The notes under the pieces: generated by a model
The model's database searches: none
Told to the model about the DNA's origin: nothing
The model's input: the letters and a program-made list of their open reading frames with translations, nothing else
Made by a program: the position numbers and the translations under genes
From: Planctomycetaceae bacterium
Lineage (GTDB): Bacteria; Planctomycetota; Phycisphaerae; Phycisphaerales; UBA1924
Length of the DNA stretch: 64,000 nucleotides
Direction: 5' to 3'
Assembly: GCA_021294835.1 (NCBI GenBank)
Contig: JAJTDF010000001.1
Location: forward strand, 1-64,000
Shown here: positions 15,582 through 29,100 of the stretch, piece by piece
How the letters are laid out: the number at the start of each line of letters is the position of its first letter
How positions within the stretch are numbered: the stretch's first letter is position 1

Positions 15582-17249
15582 CTAACAGACGGCTGCGAGA
15601 GTGAGTTTGCCTGCCCGAATCAGGGCATCGACGGCCTCGATATCGGGCGTGAGGGGGCGGTCAGCCAAGAGCGTGGGAACCACGCGGCGGACGGCCTTGT
15701 GGGCCTTCTCGACGGCCAGGCCGGAGCGAAGGGGTCGGTGGATGTCGAGCGCCTGGGCGGCGACGATCAGTTCGATGGCGACGACGGCGCGGGCCAGGTG
15801 CAGCCCTCGGGCGGCCTTGGCGGCGGCGCGAGGTCCGAAGGAGTTGTAATCCTCCATTCCGGCGCAGGTGGGGACGTTGGCGACGCTTGCGGGCGTTGCG
15901 AGGTTGACCAGTTCGTTGACGGCTGCGGCGGCACTGTACTGGGCGATCATCAGGCCGCTTTGCAGACCGGGCTGCGGAGCCAGGAAGGGCTTGAGGCGGC
16001 TCTCAGGTTCGAAAGCGCCAGTCATCAGGTAGACGCGGCGTTCGGCGGCGCCGGCGAGGTGGCACAAGTGGATCGCCAGGCAGTCCAGCGGGATGGCGAT
16101 GGGCATGCCGTGGAAGTTGGCACCGGAGAGGATCGCGGGGCCGGGGGGCACCTGCCCTCGATATGACAGCACGGCGTCGGGCAGCATGGCGGCCAGTTCG
16201 CCTGCCGGGATGTGCACCTTGCCGCCCTTGACGGTGCCCCGGACCGAGGCGGGGGCGGGCGTGTCGCCGTAATCGGAACGGCCGGAGAACACCAGCGGGT
16301 TGTCGGTGACGGCGCCGAGTTCGTCGGCGATGGCCGAGGTGAACTCGGCGATACCGGCGGAAACCGCACCGAGGATAGTGGGGCCGGCCCGGAGCGAGTA
16401 GGGGTCCTGAACGCGGGGGTCATTCTCAAGGTGGCTGGTGGCGATGCTGGAACCGGCCAGAAGGTGGCGGAGCGTGAACGCTTCGGCGGCGAGGGCGACG
16501 TGGCGACGTGCGGCGTAAAGCCTCGGATCAAGAAACGCGTGGGTGGCCCGGCAGGCGTCAATGCTCATCGCCAGCGCGATGCGGGCGGAGTCGAGCAGTT
16601 GGGCGGCGTCGGCGGCCAGCAAAGCGCCTTGAGCGGCCATGAGGTGCGTGCCGTTGATCAGCGCGAGGCCCTCCTTGGCGTGCAGCACCAGCGGCTTGAT
16701 GCCGGCGGCCGACATGGCCTTGTCGGCGGATATGGTGCGGGCACCGGAGCGGATGTGGCCCTCGCCGATCAGGGCGAGCGCGACGGCGGCGAGCGGTGCC
16801 AGGTCGCCGGAGGCACCGACGGAGCCGACCGACGGAACCACGGGCGTGAGGCCCTTGTTGAGCAGGTCGCACAGGGTCTGGGCGACGACCGGACGGACAC
16901 CTGAAAGGCCCCGGGCCAGGGAGGCGGCCAGCAGCGTCATCATGGCGCGGGTGACGTCGACCGGAAGGGGTTCGCTGAAACCGGCGGCGTGCGAGCGGAC
17001 GAGGTTGCGTTGCAGGGCGAGCAGATCGTCATCGCCGATGCGTTTCTGAGCGAGTGAACCGAAGCCGGTGTTGATGCCGTAGAACGGACGACCGCTGCGC
17101 AGCGACCGGTCAACAACGGCACGGGAGCGGGCCATGGCCTTGAGGGCGGCGGGCGTGAGCTTGAGCCGGGCGCGGTCGCGGGCGACAGCGAGAACGTCGG
17201 CGAGGTTGATGGTCCGGGGCGCCAGGGTGATGGTGTCGGGCATGGGCAT
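15582..17249 (-). CDS. hutH: Histidine ammonia-lyase
   Basis: 555 residues. Deaminates L-histidine to trans-urocanate. The Ala-Ser-Gly triad that cyclises into the MIO electrophile is at about residues 146-148 (SVGSVGASGDLAPLA). YGINTGFGSL, the catalytic TDNPLVF and QPGLQSGLMIAQYSAAA are also present. It is about 45 residues longer than typical HutH, mainly through an insert after TDNPLVFSG (about residues 325-355) and an extended C-terminal half. The start is ATG 17249 (MPMPDT), with an alternative ATG two codons later. It is first gene of hutH-hutU-hutG; its promoter should lie in the AT-rich stretch at 17300-17340. Confidence 0.95.
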   Translation of the reverse strand: MPMPDTITLAPRTINLADVLAVARDRARLKLTPAALKAMARSRAVVDRSLRSGRPFYGINTGFGSLAQKRIGDDDLLALQRNLVRSHAAGFSEPLPVDVTRAMMTLLAASLARGLSGVRPVVAQTLCDLLNKGLTPVVPSVGSVGASGDLAPLAAVALALIGEGHIRSGARTISADKAMSAAGIKPLVLHAKEGLALINGTHLMAAQGALLAADAAQLLDSARIALAMSIDACRATHAFLDPRLYAARRHVALAAEAFTLRHLLAGSSIATSHLENDPRVQDPYSLRAGPTILGAVSAGIAEFTSAIADELGAVTDNPLVFSGRSDYGDTPAPASVRGTVKGGKVHIPAGELAAMLPDAVLSYRGQVPPGPAILSGANFHGMPIAIPLDCLAIHLCHLAGAAERRVYLMTGAFEPESRLKPFLAPQPGLQSGLMIAQYSAAAAVNELVNLATPASVANVPTCAGMEDYNSFGPRAAAKAARGLHLARAVVAIELIVAAQALDIHRPLRSGLAVEKAHKAVRRVVPTLLADRPLTPDIEAVDALIRAGKLTLAAVC

Positions 17250-17613
17250 CGAGGTTACGGGGCGGTCGCGGCGACGGGTTCTGGCCGGGGGACTGAAATC
17301 CAGACAAAACGTCTTATAATGTATGTTATGTAAAATTGGATCTGGCAGGGTGCGATGTCGGCCCGGCAGACCAGCAATCGGACTGGCCAGCGAAATGTCG
17401 CAGTTTCGGGAACCTGCATCGCCACAGTGACGAACCAGCGAGGGCGCACACCCTTTGCCAACCGGCCGTCCCCCATCACACCGGTCAACGCAATGCTCTA
17501 CGGATCTCTCTGGGACAGCTTGCAAGGGCACGCTTTGGAGTTACTTTGGGATATCGCAGGTTCACGAGGCCATCGGAGAGAACGACGGCGCAACAGTCAT
17601 CGGAGAGACCAGA
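17250..17613. other. Divergent intergenic region between hutH and the secreted repeat protein
   Basis: 364 bp without a convincing gene. The only AT-rich island for kilobases lies at 17311-17336 and includes TATAAT. The half facing the repeat protein gene is an untranslated leader of nearly 290 nt if that promoter is used. No riboswitch or RNA gene was recognised. Confidence 0.6.
17293..17320 (+). promoter_or_regulatory. Putative sigma-70-type promoter facing the repeat protein gene
   Basis: CTGAAA (17293-17298), 16-bp spacer, then TATAAT (17315-17320), a consensus -10. The adjoining ATAAT/GTTAT half sites at 17317-17328 form a small imperfect inverted repeat that could bind a regulator. TATAAG can also be read on the minus strand towards hutH, but without a good -35. 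Confidence 0.45.
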
Positions 17614-18879
17614 ATGAACGGCGTTTTTATGAGATGCTTCATCAGTCCCGCAGCGATTGCAGCCATCGCAGGATCGCTCGGCCTTGCAAGCGTGACCCAG
17701 GCGCAGTGGACAGTGACAAACCTCAACCCGTCGGGAGCGGTCGGGTCCTATGCCAACGCGGCCGCCGGCGGGCAACAGACCGGGTACGCCTTCGTGGGCG
17801 GTGTTCTGCGCGCCAGTTTGTGGCTTGAGACGGCAGAGTCATGGGTCGACTTGCATCCTGCGGCCGCGACCGAGTCGTTCGCATACGCCTCCGACGGCGT
17901 CCAGCAGGCAGGGTACGTGGTGGTGGGTGACATATCCCGCGCGGGCCTCTGGACCGGCACGTCGGCCTCGTGGCTCGACCTGCACCCTGCCCGGGCAGCG
18001 CAGTCGGTCGCTCTGGCCGTCGGCGGCGGGCAGCAGGCAGGAATTGTGATTCGCGGGATCACGACTTCAGCGAGTCTGTGGACGGGCACGGCGGCATCCT
18101 GGGTCAATCTGCAACCGGCCGGTGCGACGTCGTCATACGCCTACGCCGTCGATGGCGTACAACAGGGAGGCTGGGCCGAAGTCGGCGGAGTGCGGCGGGC
18201 GAGCCGGTGGACCGGCACGGCCGCATCGTGGGTTGATCTGCACCCCGCCGGCGCGACCGAGTCAGAACTCCGCGATGTCGCGGGTGCGAGCAGCTCCGAC
18301 CCGGGCCAGCAGGTGGGCTATGCGACGATAGACGGCGTGTCCCGTGCGAGCCTGTGGAACGGCACGGCCGCCTCACGGGTGGATTTGCACCCCGCCAACG
18401 CAGCGTCCTCCTACGCCAACGCTGTTCTCGGCGAGATGCAGGTGGGCCATGTGTTCATCGGCGGACGCAGCCGCGCCAGCTTGTGGACGGGCACGGCGGA
18501 CTCTTGGGTGAATTTGCATGACCTGCTGCCGTCATGGTTTACATCGAGCGAGGCACGAAGCATCTCCAGCGACGGTGTAAATATCCACATAGTCGGATGG
18601 GGCTTCAACAACATCACCTTTGCCCAGCAAGCCATCTTGTGGAGCAAGCCGCTCGGCACCGCTGGATGCAACCCGGCCGACATCGTGGGCATCGGAGGCA
18701 ATCCGCCGGCTGACGGCCTGCTGACCGGCGATGACTTCAATGCGTTCATAGCTGCCTTCATCGCTGATGATCCGCTGGCCGATGTGGTGACCATTGGCGG
18801 CCTTCCGCCGGGCGACGGAATGGTCACTGGCGACGATTTCAACGCGTTCATCGCTGCGTTTGCCGTTGGCTGTCCGTAA
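17614..18879 (+). CDS. Secreted repeat protein with tandem dockerin-like C-terminus
   Basis: 421 residues. An N-terminal signal peptide (hydrophobic about 8-29, cleavage likely after TQAQ) is followed by about six copies of a 43-48 residue repeat with core SLWTGTAASWVDLHPA and ending VGGVSRA, giving a probable beta-propeller or beta-solenoid. The C-terminus has two calcium-binding-like modules of pattern DGLLTGDDFNAFIAAF (about 365-390 and 395-418), each preceded by a GIGG/TIGG turn. This module type is common at the ends of secreted Phycisphaerales proteins. ATG 17614 has GGAGAG about 7 nt upstream. Function is unknown; cell-surface display or binding is inferred. Confidence 0.82.
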   Translation: MNGVFMRCFISPAAIAAIAGSLGLASVTQAQWTVTNLNPSGAVGSYANAAAGGQQTGYAFVGGVLRASLWLETAESWVDLHPAAATESFAYASDGVQQAGYVVVGDISRAGLWTGTSASWLDLHPARAAQSVALAVGGGQQAGIVIRGITTSASLWTGTAASWVNLQPAGATSSYAYAVDGVQQGGWAEVGGVRRASRWTGTAASWVDLHPAGATESELRDVAGASSSDPGQQVGYATIDGVSRASLWNGTAASRVDLHPANAASSYANAVLGEMQVGHVFIGGRSRASLWTGTADSWVNLHDLLPSWFTSSEARSISSDGVNIHIVGWGFNNITFAQQAILWSKPLGTAGCNPADIVGIGGNPPADGLLTGDDFNAFIAAFIADDPLADVVTIGGLPPGDGMVTGDDFNAFIAAFAVGCP

Positions 18880-19140
18880 TCAGTGGTCCTCTCGATCTCC
18901 GGCAGTCATCTGCAGCCACTGTCTCAGCACACCATCTCATCAGGCCTTCATCGCGCTGCTGCGGGCTGGTGTCCGTTGGCCTCGGCAGCAAGAAGCGTGC
19001 GTCCCCCGCGATGCAGGCGGCCGGTGGGGTGCTGGGGGCAATCCGGTCGATGCGGCGCCTGACGTAACGGCGATCACTCCCTGCCGCTGCCACACTTCTT
19101 GCGCTCGCCCCCCCCCATTACCACAGTTCGGTCTGTGCGC
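18880..19140. other. Intergenic region downstream of the repeat protein
   Basis: 261 bp between convergent genes. It contains a run of nine C residues near 19108-19116 and no clear terminator, RNA gene or coding signal. Confidence 0.5.
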
Positions 19141-22172
<3,032 letters not shown>

Positions 22173-22176
<4 letters not shown>

Positions 22177-22787
22177 GCGTCAAGTTCCCATGCCTCGGTG
22201 AGCGATGCGACCAGTTCACGGAGCCGGCGAGTGCAGCGATGCCGAGCCAGATAAACATCATCGACGGAGATTCCGGTTTCGCGGGCGGCCTCCTGGGGCG
22301 AGAGCGATTGGAGGGCCACGAGTTCAAAGGCCCGCAGGCCGGCGGGCGACATCCGCGAGGAACGACGCAACTCGGCGAGCGCTGCCTGCAGGATGGCCCG
22401 GCGGCGTTCCTGTTCCCAAATCAAGGTCAGTGACGAATCGTCAGGCATGGCCGGTTCGTCGGCTGGTCCGGACTCGTTCAATCCGTGGGGAGTTCGGTGC
22501 ATCTGTCGCAGCAGCGTGCGAATGCGATTGCGAGCGATGCCGATCACGAAGGCCGAGAGCCGGCCGCGGCCGCGTTCATACTTGCCGTCACGAAAAAGCC
22601 GGAGGAACTCGGTCAGCGTCCACTGGGCGGCATCAGCGGCATCGGACTCCTGTAAACCGAGTTTGCGGCCGAAACCCACGAGTACGGGCCAGTAGCGATC
22701 GGAGAAGGCCGTCCATCCACTCTGATCGCGTTCGTTGCGGAGGGACTCGAGCAGGACGGAAGTCGTGATGGGGAGCGGGGCAGGCAT
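22173..22787 (-). CDS. ECF-type RNA polymerase sigma factor
   Basis: 204 residues. Region 2 runs over about 20-95 (DRYWPVLVGFGRKLG, DAADAAQWTLTEFLRLF, GRLSAFVIGIARNRI). Region 4 runs over about 140-195 with a helix-turn-helix (LSPQEAARETGISVDDVYLARHRC). It would direct RNA polymerase to a private promoter set under control of the kinase translated from the overlapping downstream gene. ATG 22787 gives normal ECF length; the open frame extends upstream through non-sigma-like sequence. It lies downstream of the VWA membrane protein gene with a 133-bp gap. Confidence 0.87.
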
Positions 22788-22920
22788 GGGCGAGCGAAGG
22801 GCGCAGACCAAAACCGGACGATTCCTCCACGGGCAAGTATCACCCGAAAACCCGCAAGGACCAATCTTCAGGGCTAGATGGCTCTGTGCAGAACCCAAAC
22901 ACGGGACCGGCGGCCCCGAA

Positions 22921-25900
22921 TCAGGAGCCTTTGAGTCGTTCCTGGGCTCGCCGCTTGGCGGCCAGCAGGCCGCCGGCGGAGTCGGGAGAAGGTGCGGTCT
23001 GGCTCGTTTGGGTTGGGTCAGGCGGGGTGGCGGAGGTCTGCGGCCGGGCCTGCTGGGCTGCCGGGCCGCCGGCCTGAGCGATCCGACGGCGGTCACGAGC
23101 CTGACGGGCAAGGGCATCGGCGTCATTGGACCCGAGCAGAGACTGACCGACCGTCGGTTTCTCTACGGACCGCTTCAGGCCGGCGACCGACGATGCGGCA
23201 GCCGCAGAACGGTCGGCAGTGGCGGCACGAGCAGTGTCGGCCAGCGAGGAGCCGAACTCGCGGCTGATCAGGCGATCCCAGGCGACCCGGCGGGTGGCGA
23301 CATCTAACCAGAGCAGCAGGAGCGTGAGCGGGATGAGATAGGGCCAGAGCGGCAGGCGTGTCTGACGGGGCGGCAGGCCTTGCCGGCCGAACAGATCGGC
23401 CCCGGCGGCATCGTCGAGCGAGAGGACGCGGCCGCCGGTGATGCGGGCGATTTCGCGCAGCAGCGCGTCGTTGGAGGCCAGCGAGCGGTACTCATCGCCG
23501 GCGGGGCGGACGACGGCCCCCAGCACGGGGGGCAGCGGTCGGCCCTCGGGCGTGCGAGCGGACACAACGGTCACGAAGGTGCCGGGCTCAGCGCTGTCGC
23601 CAAGGGACGCGACACCCTCGTAGCGGCCGGGAGCAACCTGCACCAGCGTGGCGTCGGTTCGCGCCCCGGACTGGCTGTAGACGGACGCGGAGACGGACAG
23701 ACGCTGCGTGGCCGGCGCGGTGGTGGTTCCCGGCAGCGTGGTTTGGGCGGCGTCGAAGCGAAGGCGAAGCTGGCCGCCCTCGATCTGGGCGGTGATCTCG
23801 CCGCTGCGGGCGCTGGCCGGTCGGGCGATGACGCGGGCGAGTTGGCCCCACATCTGTGCGTGGCCCGGCCAGGCGAGCCACGGCTCGGCCCAGCGGTGGG
23901 CGTCGGACGTGAAGGCCGCAACCTGACCGAGGCCGACTTGCCAGTGGGCGAGAACGGGCTCGCCCTGCGGGGTGAGCAGGCCGTACGAGACGCCGCCGGT
24001 GAGCGGCCGGCCGTCTACCGGCGGCTGGCCGGATGCGGGGTCCTGAACCTTGGCGACGTCCTCCCGGGGCTGCGTGAGCACCAGACCGTTCAGCGGCGGC
24101 ATGGAGGCGACATCGATGCCCCGCATGATGGCCGATTCGCCGGCGGGAACGGGCGCGAAGGGTTCTTCGCGGATCATCGGCGAGCGGACCACCCGCACGG
24201 CGCGGAGGAAGATCCGCGGGAGGGACATGGGGTTGTCCACGCGGTAGAAGGTCCCGCCGCCGAGCCGGGCGACGTTCTGGAGCATGATGTCGTCGGCCTG
24301 ATCGCCGACGGAGATGGTTGAGAGCTTGATGCCCGCGGCGGCGAAACGGCCCGCCAGAGCCTCGACGCGTGACTTGCCTTGCGACTCGCCGTCAGAGAGG
24401 ATGATGACGTGCTTGAGCTTGGCCTGAGCTTCGGTCATCTGCTCAAGGGCCATTTCCATGGCCGGAGGCAGATTGGTGCCGCCGCCGGAGGAGATGTTCT
24501 GGATGCGGCGGGCGGTCTCTTCAGGGTCGGTGTGCGGGCCGAGGGGCACGACCACGTCGGCGACAGAGTCGAACTGAATCACGCCAACCAGATCGGTGCG
24601 ATCGAGCGACCGCACGGCCAGAGCGGCGCCCTGATTGGCGATTTCCTGCTGGGTGCGGGAGGATCCGGCGACCGAGCCCCGCATGGAGCCTGAGGAGTCG
24701 AGAATGATGATCAGGGCGGTCTGGGGGACAACCAGCCACTCGGGGAGATCGAGCTTGACGGGCAGGATGTCCTCGAGCGGGGAGCCCTTCCAGCCGCCGG
24801 CGCCGAAACTGTCCGGCCCCCCCACCATCGCCAGTCCGCCGCCCATCTCGGCGACAAAGCGGACCAGGGCCTTCTGGGCGTTCTCGTCCACCGCATCCGC
24901 GGAGACGTTCTGCAGGATGATCAGGTCGTAGCGCTCGAGTTTGAGCAGGTCGGCGGGGAGGGACTCGGGCGCGATGGCCTCGACCGTCAGGCCCTGGCCT
25001 CGCAGCGTGTTCACCAGCACCGCCCCCCCACCGCCCTCGGCGCCGCGGGATACACCATCGACCACCAGCACGGCTCCGGCGCCGGGGGAGAGGGTGACGC
25101 CGGCGGCGGAGTTGTTGACAGACAGGCCGTCGTCGGCGGCGTTGCCGGGCACGAAGGTGGCGGTCAGCCGGTGGACCCGGCCGGGCCCGAGCGCGATGCT
25201 CACCGGCACGACGGTGCGGCCGGCGGCGATGGTGACGGGCAGTTCGCTGCCGGGTTGGCCGGGGGTGAGGTCGAGCGTTTCGCCTTCGGAGGTGAGCCGC
25301 AGCCGGCCGGTGGTGGCGTGCGTGCTCATCAGGGTGATGCGTGCGGTGACGGTGGCGCCGGCGGGCGAGGTGGCCGGGAGGTCGACGCTGTCGACCATGA
25401 CTTCGCGGTCAAGGCGATAGCTGATCGGCAGGACATCGATCGGCACGCGGGGCCGACCCGCGCCGGATGTCCCGGCATCGTCGGCGGCCAGCACGCGGGC
25501 GGCGGCGATGGCGTCGCCCTGGGTCTGCAGCCCGTCGGAGACGAGCACCACGCGTCCGTTGGCATCCGGCGGCAGCATGGTCATGGCCTGACGCAGCGCG
25601 GCGGCGATGTCGGTGCCGGAGAGGCTCTGGGGGGCAGCGGCCTGGGTGAAGGCCTGTAAACGGTTGCGAACCGCTGACTGCTCGCCGGGCTCGGCCGGCG
25701 CGACGTCGGCGGCCCGCGACGGGGCCAGCACCGGGGTGGCGGCGGCGTCGAAGGCGACGATGCCCAATGCGTCGTCGGGCCGGGCGGATTGGCTCGCGGC
25801 GGCGAGCCATTCGGGCAGTCGCTGCCAGACTTCCGCCGCCCGTCGGGTGGCCGAGAGTTCGGTGGCGTCGCTGACGGGCGCTTCGGAGAGCCGTCGCACC

Positions 25901-26130
25901 GAGCCGGAGCCATCAACGACGGCGATGACCGAGGAGCGATCGGAGGTTCGAATGACGGTGGCCCCGGCCAGCAGCGTGGCGACGCTGACCAGAAGGGCGG
26001 CACGCAGCAGCACCGCCGACCAGCGGCGGGAGGTGGACATGCCCTGGAACGTCCACAGCGCGACGGCCGCCAGCGGGACGGCCAAGAGGGCGAGCCAGAG
26101 CCACATCGGCTGCTCGAAGCGGAGCGTCAC
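22921..26130 (-). CDS. Large membrane VWA-domain protein
   Basis: 1069 residues. Two N-terminal transmembrane helices (about 10-28 and 40-60) precede a first VWA-like segment (AVVDGSGSVRR, partial MIDAS), a beta-rich region, and a glutamine-amidotransferase-like stretch (YDLIILQNVSADAV to GGPDSFGAGGW). A full VWA domain (about 470-650) has ILDSSGSMRGS as metal site and VIILSDGESQG. A C-terminal transmembrane helix (about 925-945) is followed by a polar, Ala/Gln-rich cytoplasmic tail. The architecture resembles BatA-like proteins of planctomycete MoxR operons. The start GTG 26130 overlaps the preceding gene's TGA (GTGA), so translation is coupled. Confidence 0.87.
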   Translation of the reverse strand: MTLRFEQPMWLWLALLAVPLAAVALWTFQGMSTSRRWSAVLLRAALLVSVATLLAGATVIRTSDRSSVIAVVDGSGSVRRLSEAPVSDATELSATRRAAEVWQRLPEWLAAASQSARPDDALGIVAFDAAATPVLAPSRAADVAPAEPGEQSAVRNRLQAFTQAAAPQSLSGTDIAAALRQAMTMLPPDANGRVVLVSDGLQTQGDAIAAARVLAADDAGTSGAGRPRVPIDVLPISYRLDREVMVDSVDLPATSPAGATVTARITLMSTHATTGRLRLTSEGETLDLTPGQPGSELPVTIAAGRTVVPVSIALGPGRVHRLTATFVPGNAADDGLSVNNSAAGVTLSPGAGAVLVVDGVSRGAEGGGGAVLVNTLRGQGLTVEAIAPESLPADLLKLERYDLIILQNVSADAVDENAQKALVRFVAEMGGGLAMVGGPDSFGAGGWKGSPLEDILPVKLDLPEWLVVPQTALIIILDSSGSMRGSVAGSSRTQQEIANQGAALAVRSLDRTDLVGVIQFDSVADVVVPLGPHTDPEETARRIQNISSGGGTNLPPAMEMALEQMTEAQAKLKHVIILSDGESQGKSRVEALAGRFAAAGIKLSTISVGDQADDIMLQNVARLGGGTFYRVDNPMSLPRIFLRAVRVVRSPMIREEPFAPVPAGESAIMRGIDVASMPPLNGLVLTQPREDVAKVQDPASGQPPVDGRPLTGGVSYGLLTPQGEPVLAHWQVGLGQVAAFTSDAHRWAEPWLAWPGHAQMWGQLARVIARPASARSGEITAQIEGGQLRLRFDAAQTTLPGTTTAPATQRLSVSASVYSQSGARTDATLVQVAPGRYEGVASLGDSAEPGTFVTVVSARTPEGRPLPPVLGAVVRPAGDEYRSLASNDALLREIARITGGRVLSLDDAAGADLFGRQGLPPRQTRLPLWPYLIPLTLLLLWLDVATRRVAWDRLISREFGSSLADTARAATADRSAAAASSVAGLKRSVEKPTVGQSLLGSNDADALARQARDRRRIAQAGGPAAQQARPQTSATPPDPTQTSQTAPSPDSAGGLLAAKRRAQERLKGS

Positions 26131-29100
26131 TTGCCGCCGCCTCCTGCGCTTGGGGCGGCCGGGGCAACCGGGGCTGGGCCGGAGGGCGGAGCGGCGGACG
26201 GCTGGGTCTGGCCGGCGGGCGTTGCCGGGGCGGCTGTGCCGCCGCCCACCGCCTGCGGGAGCGAGCGACGGAACCAGCGTTGCAGCAGGCCGTCCATGCG
26301 GCCAGGAACCACTCGGTCTTCAACCGCCTGCTTACCAGCGTTCGCCGCCCGCTCAAGCACCTGCTGGGCGTCGGCGGGCCCGCTGCTTGCGCCGGCTCCG
26401 CCCGGGCCGGCGGCGCCCTGACCGAACCACTCGGCGATGGTGCGTTCGCGCTGGGTGTCCGACGGACCGCCGCTGCCGGGGCGGGCGTCCATGGCCTGTG
26501 AGCCGGGTGCCAGCGGCGTGCCCTGCGGGGCCTGGCGGGTTGAGGCGCTGCCGGCGCCCACGCGTGAGCGGCCGTCGCCGGGCGAGGCGGCGGACTGGTT
26601 GTTGGGCTCCGCGGTGCCGGGGCGAGAGCCTTGCTGCTCGAAGCCGGAATCGCCGGGATTGCGCCGGCTGCCCGGTTGGCCGGGTTGCGACGGCGAGGCC
26701 TCCGGACGCTCGGGTTGGCTGGTGGGCTGGGGCGAACTGCCACCTCTCGGGGATTGCGGATTGGCTGGACGACCCTGCGGATTGCCCGCCTGCTGCTGTT
26801 GATCTTGACTCTGCCGACCTTCCTGCCGCTGCTGCTGCTGGAACTGTTCGGCGAGTTCCTCAAGCCGCTGACGCTGCTCGGGCGAGGCGTTGTCCCACCA
26901 GCGGCGAGCCTGCTCGCGAAGCTGCTCGGCCTGCTCGCGAGAAATGCGGCCGGACTCCTGATCTTTCTGGAAGCGTTCGATCTGCTCGCGAAGTTGCTCG
27001 AGGTTGTCCGGCAACTTGGGTTGGGCTGCGGGATCGGGTGAGGCGTTGGGGTCCTGCGGGGTGCCGTCCGAAGCGGGGCGGCTGGGCTGAGGGCTCGTCT
27101 GGCCGGGTTGCTGCCCGGCCGGCTGCGGCTGGGAGGCCGGCCGCTCGCTGCTGCCGGGTTGCTGAGCCCCGCTGGTGGGTGCTCGCCCGTCGCCCGGAGC
27201 CTTCTCTGAGCCGGGCGGAGGGCCAGATTGGGGCGAGGTGGGCGGCTGCGACGGGGGACGCCCCTCGGAGGGCAGTGGCTGATCCGACGGCCGCGCGGGT
27301 TGGCCGGGTGCCGCGGGTTGACCGGGCTGGGAGGATGGCGGCGTGGCCTGGCCGGCGGGCGGGCTGCCCGGGCCGGGCTGGGGGGAGTTGGGCTGGGAAG
27401 AGCCGGGCTGCTGCGACGGAGCAGACTGCGATGGGGACGGCGGAGATTGAGAAGGCGGAGTCTGACCGGGCTGGGGCTGGCCAGATGGCGAGCCCGTGGC
27501 ATTGGGCTGGCTGTTTGGCTGGCCCTGAGGCGGGCTCGGTGGTTGGTCGCCGGGGGTGGCCCGCGGCGGTGTGGGCTCGCCCGACGGTGCCTCCCCACCC
27601 GGCTGGTTGGGCGTGGGCTGGGGGCCAGACTGAGGGCCGGATTGAGGGCTCGACTGGGGCGATCCGCTCGGGGACGCCCCACCGGTCCGCTCGCCCGTCG
27701 CGGGTTGAGTCGCATCCGGTGGCTGCGGCTGGTTCGGACCACTGGCGGGCTGTTCGCGGCTCTGGGAGTCGGGCTGCGGGCCGGTGGTCGGCTGGGTCGA
27801 GGGCTTGCTGTCGGCTGGTCCGCTGTTGCCCTGCGGCGGCGTGCCGCTGGAGGCTGCGGGCGGCTGAGCAGGCGGCGGCGTGGGCGGAGGTGACGGTTGA
27901 GAGGGCTGCGACTGGGCGTCCTGTGCGTCCTTTGCGGCCCGCTCGAGCTGCTGGGCCAATTGCTCGGCACGCTCGCGAGCCTGCTCGGCAGCGGCCCGTT
28001 CCTGCGCGTTGTCGCGGACTTGCTCGGCGGTGCGTCGCGCCTGTTCGGGGTCGACGCCAGCATCGCGCAGTCGCTCCTCCAAGGCGCTGCCGGGGGGGCT
28101 GCCGGGGGGGCTGCCGGGGGGGCTGCCGGGAGTGCTCCCCGGTGCGTTGCCCTGCGGGCTGGCCGCGGCCTGGCTCGCGTCGGCGGGCGGCTGAGCGGCC
28201 AACTCGCCGGCCTGCTCGGGCGTCAGCCCGGCAGCGCGAAGGGCCTCTTGAGTCTCTGCAGCGAGGGGCGGGTTTTCTGCCGGGGTCTGGCGGAGATCCG
28301 AAGCCAGTTCGCGAAGTTGCTGGGCCAGAGTCTCGCGGTCTTCAGGCGAGATCGCATCCCACTGACGGGCCAGATCGGACAGCGCTTGCTGCGCAGCGGT
28401 GAGATCGCCGTTGCGGAGCGATCGGGTGAGGGCGCCGTCGGGGGTGCTGTCGAGCCGCTGCTGTCGAGCGAGCAGATCGCGGAAGGCGGCGTCGGCCGCC
28501 TGCTGCTCGCGGGCCCGTTCCTCGGCGTTGCGGGCGATCTGCTCGATGGCCTGCGTGGTGCGGGCGCGGGCCTCTGCCGGTGGGATGCGTCCGCTCTGCA
28601 GCTCCGACTCAATGGCTCGGAGGGCAGCTGCGGGGTCGTCAGTTCCGGGCTGAGGCGACGGACCGCCGGCGGCCTCGGCGACAGCTCGCACGGCCGCGAC
28701 CCGTTCGGCGAGTTGCTCGGGGTTGTCGATCGGTGCCGGTGAGGTTGAACTCGGGCGGCTGAAGACGCCGGCCAGCCACACCTGCCCTCGGCCCGGCGGC
28801 AGCCACTGCAGGGCGGCCACGCCCGCCAGCAACGCCACCCCGCCGATCGCCCACGGTCGACCGAAGGTGATCGGGATGGCCTTGGCAAGCGAGGCAGTGC
28901 CGGCGGCGCGTTCGCCGTCGGCCATGGCGACGGTGGCCAGACCGGAGCGGTCGCCGGAGGCTGCGATCTCGACGGCGGTCGAGATGGCGTCCTTGAGTCC
29001 CAAGCGGCGGTCAAGTTCGGCGGCGGCGGCCGCCTTGGATGGCCGACCCACCAGGCCCGAGGCCGCTCCGATCAGCAGGCCGCCACCCGCGCCCGCGGCC

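Noticed and set aside
12677-15604. Long plus-strand open frame opposite hutG and hutU (975 codons)
   Set aside because: Gly/Val/Asp-rich translation without family motifs. It is the mirror image of GC-rich genes with proven Hut motifs on the other strand.
18880-19140. Small gene in the region after the repeat protein
   Set aside because: Open frames are short and cross into neighbouring coding sequence with Arg/Pro-rich translations.
25607-28402. Plus-strand open frame opposite the VWA and low-complexity genes (931 codons)
   Set aside because: Arg/Pro/Ala-rich antisense translation of repeat-rich genes; no motif or start signal.
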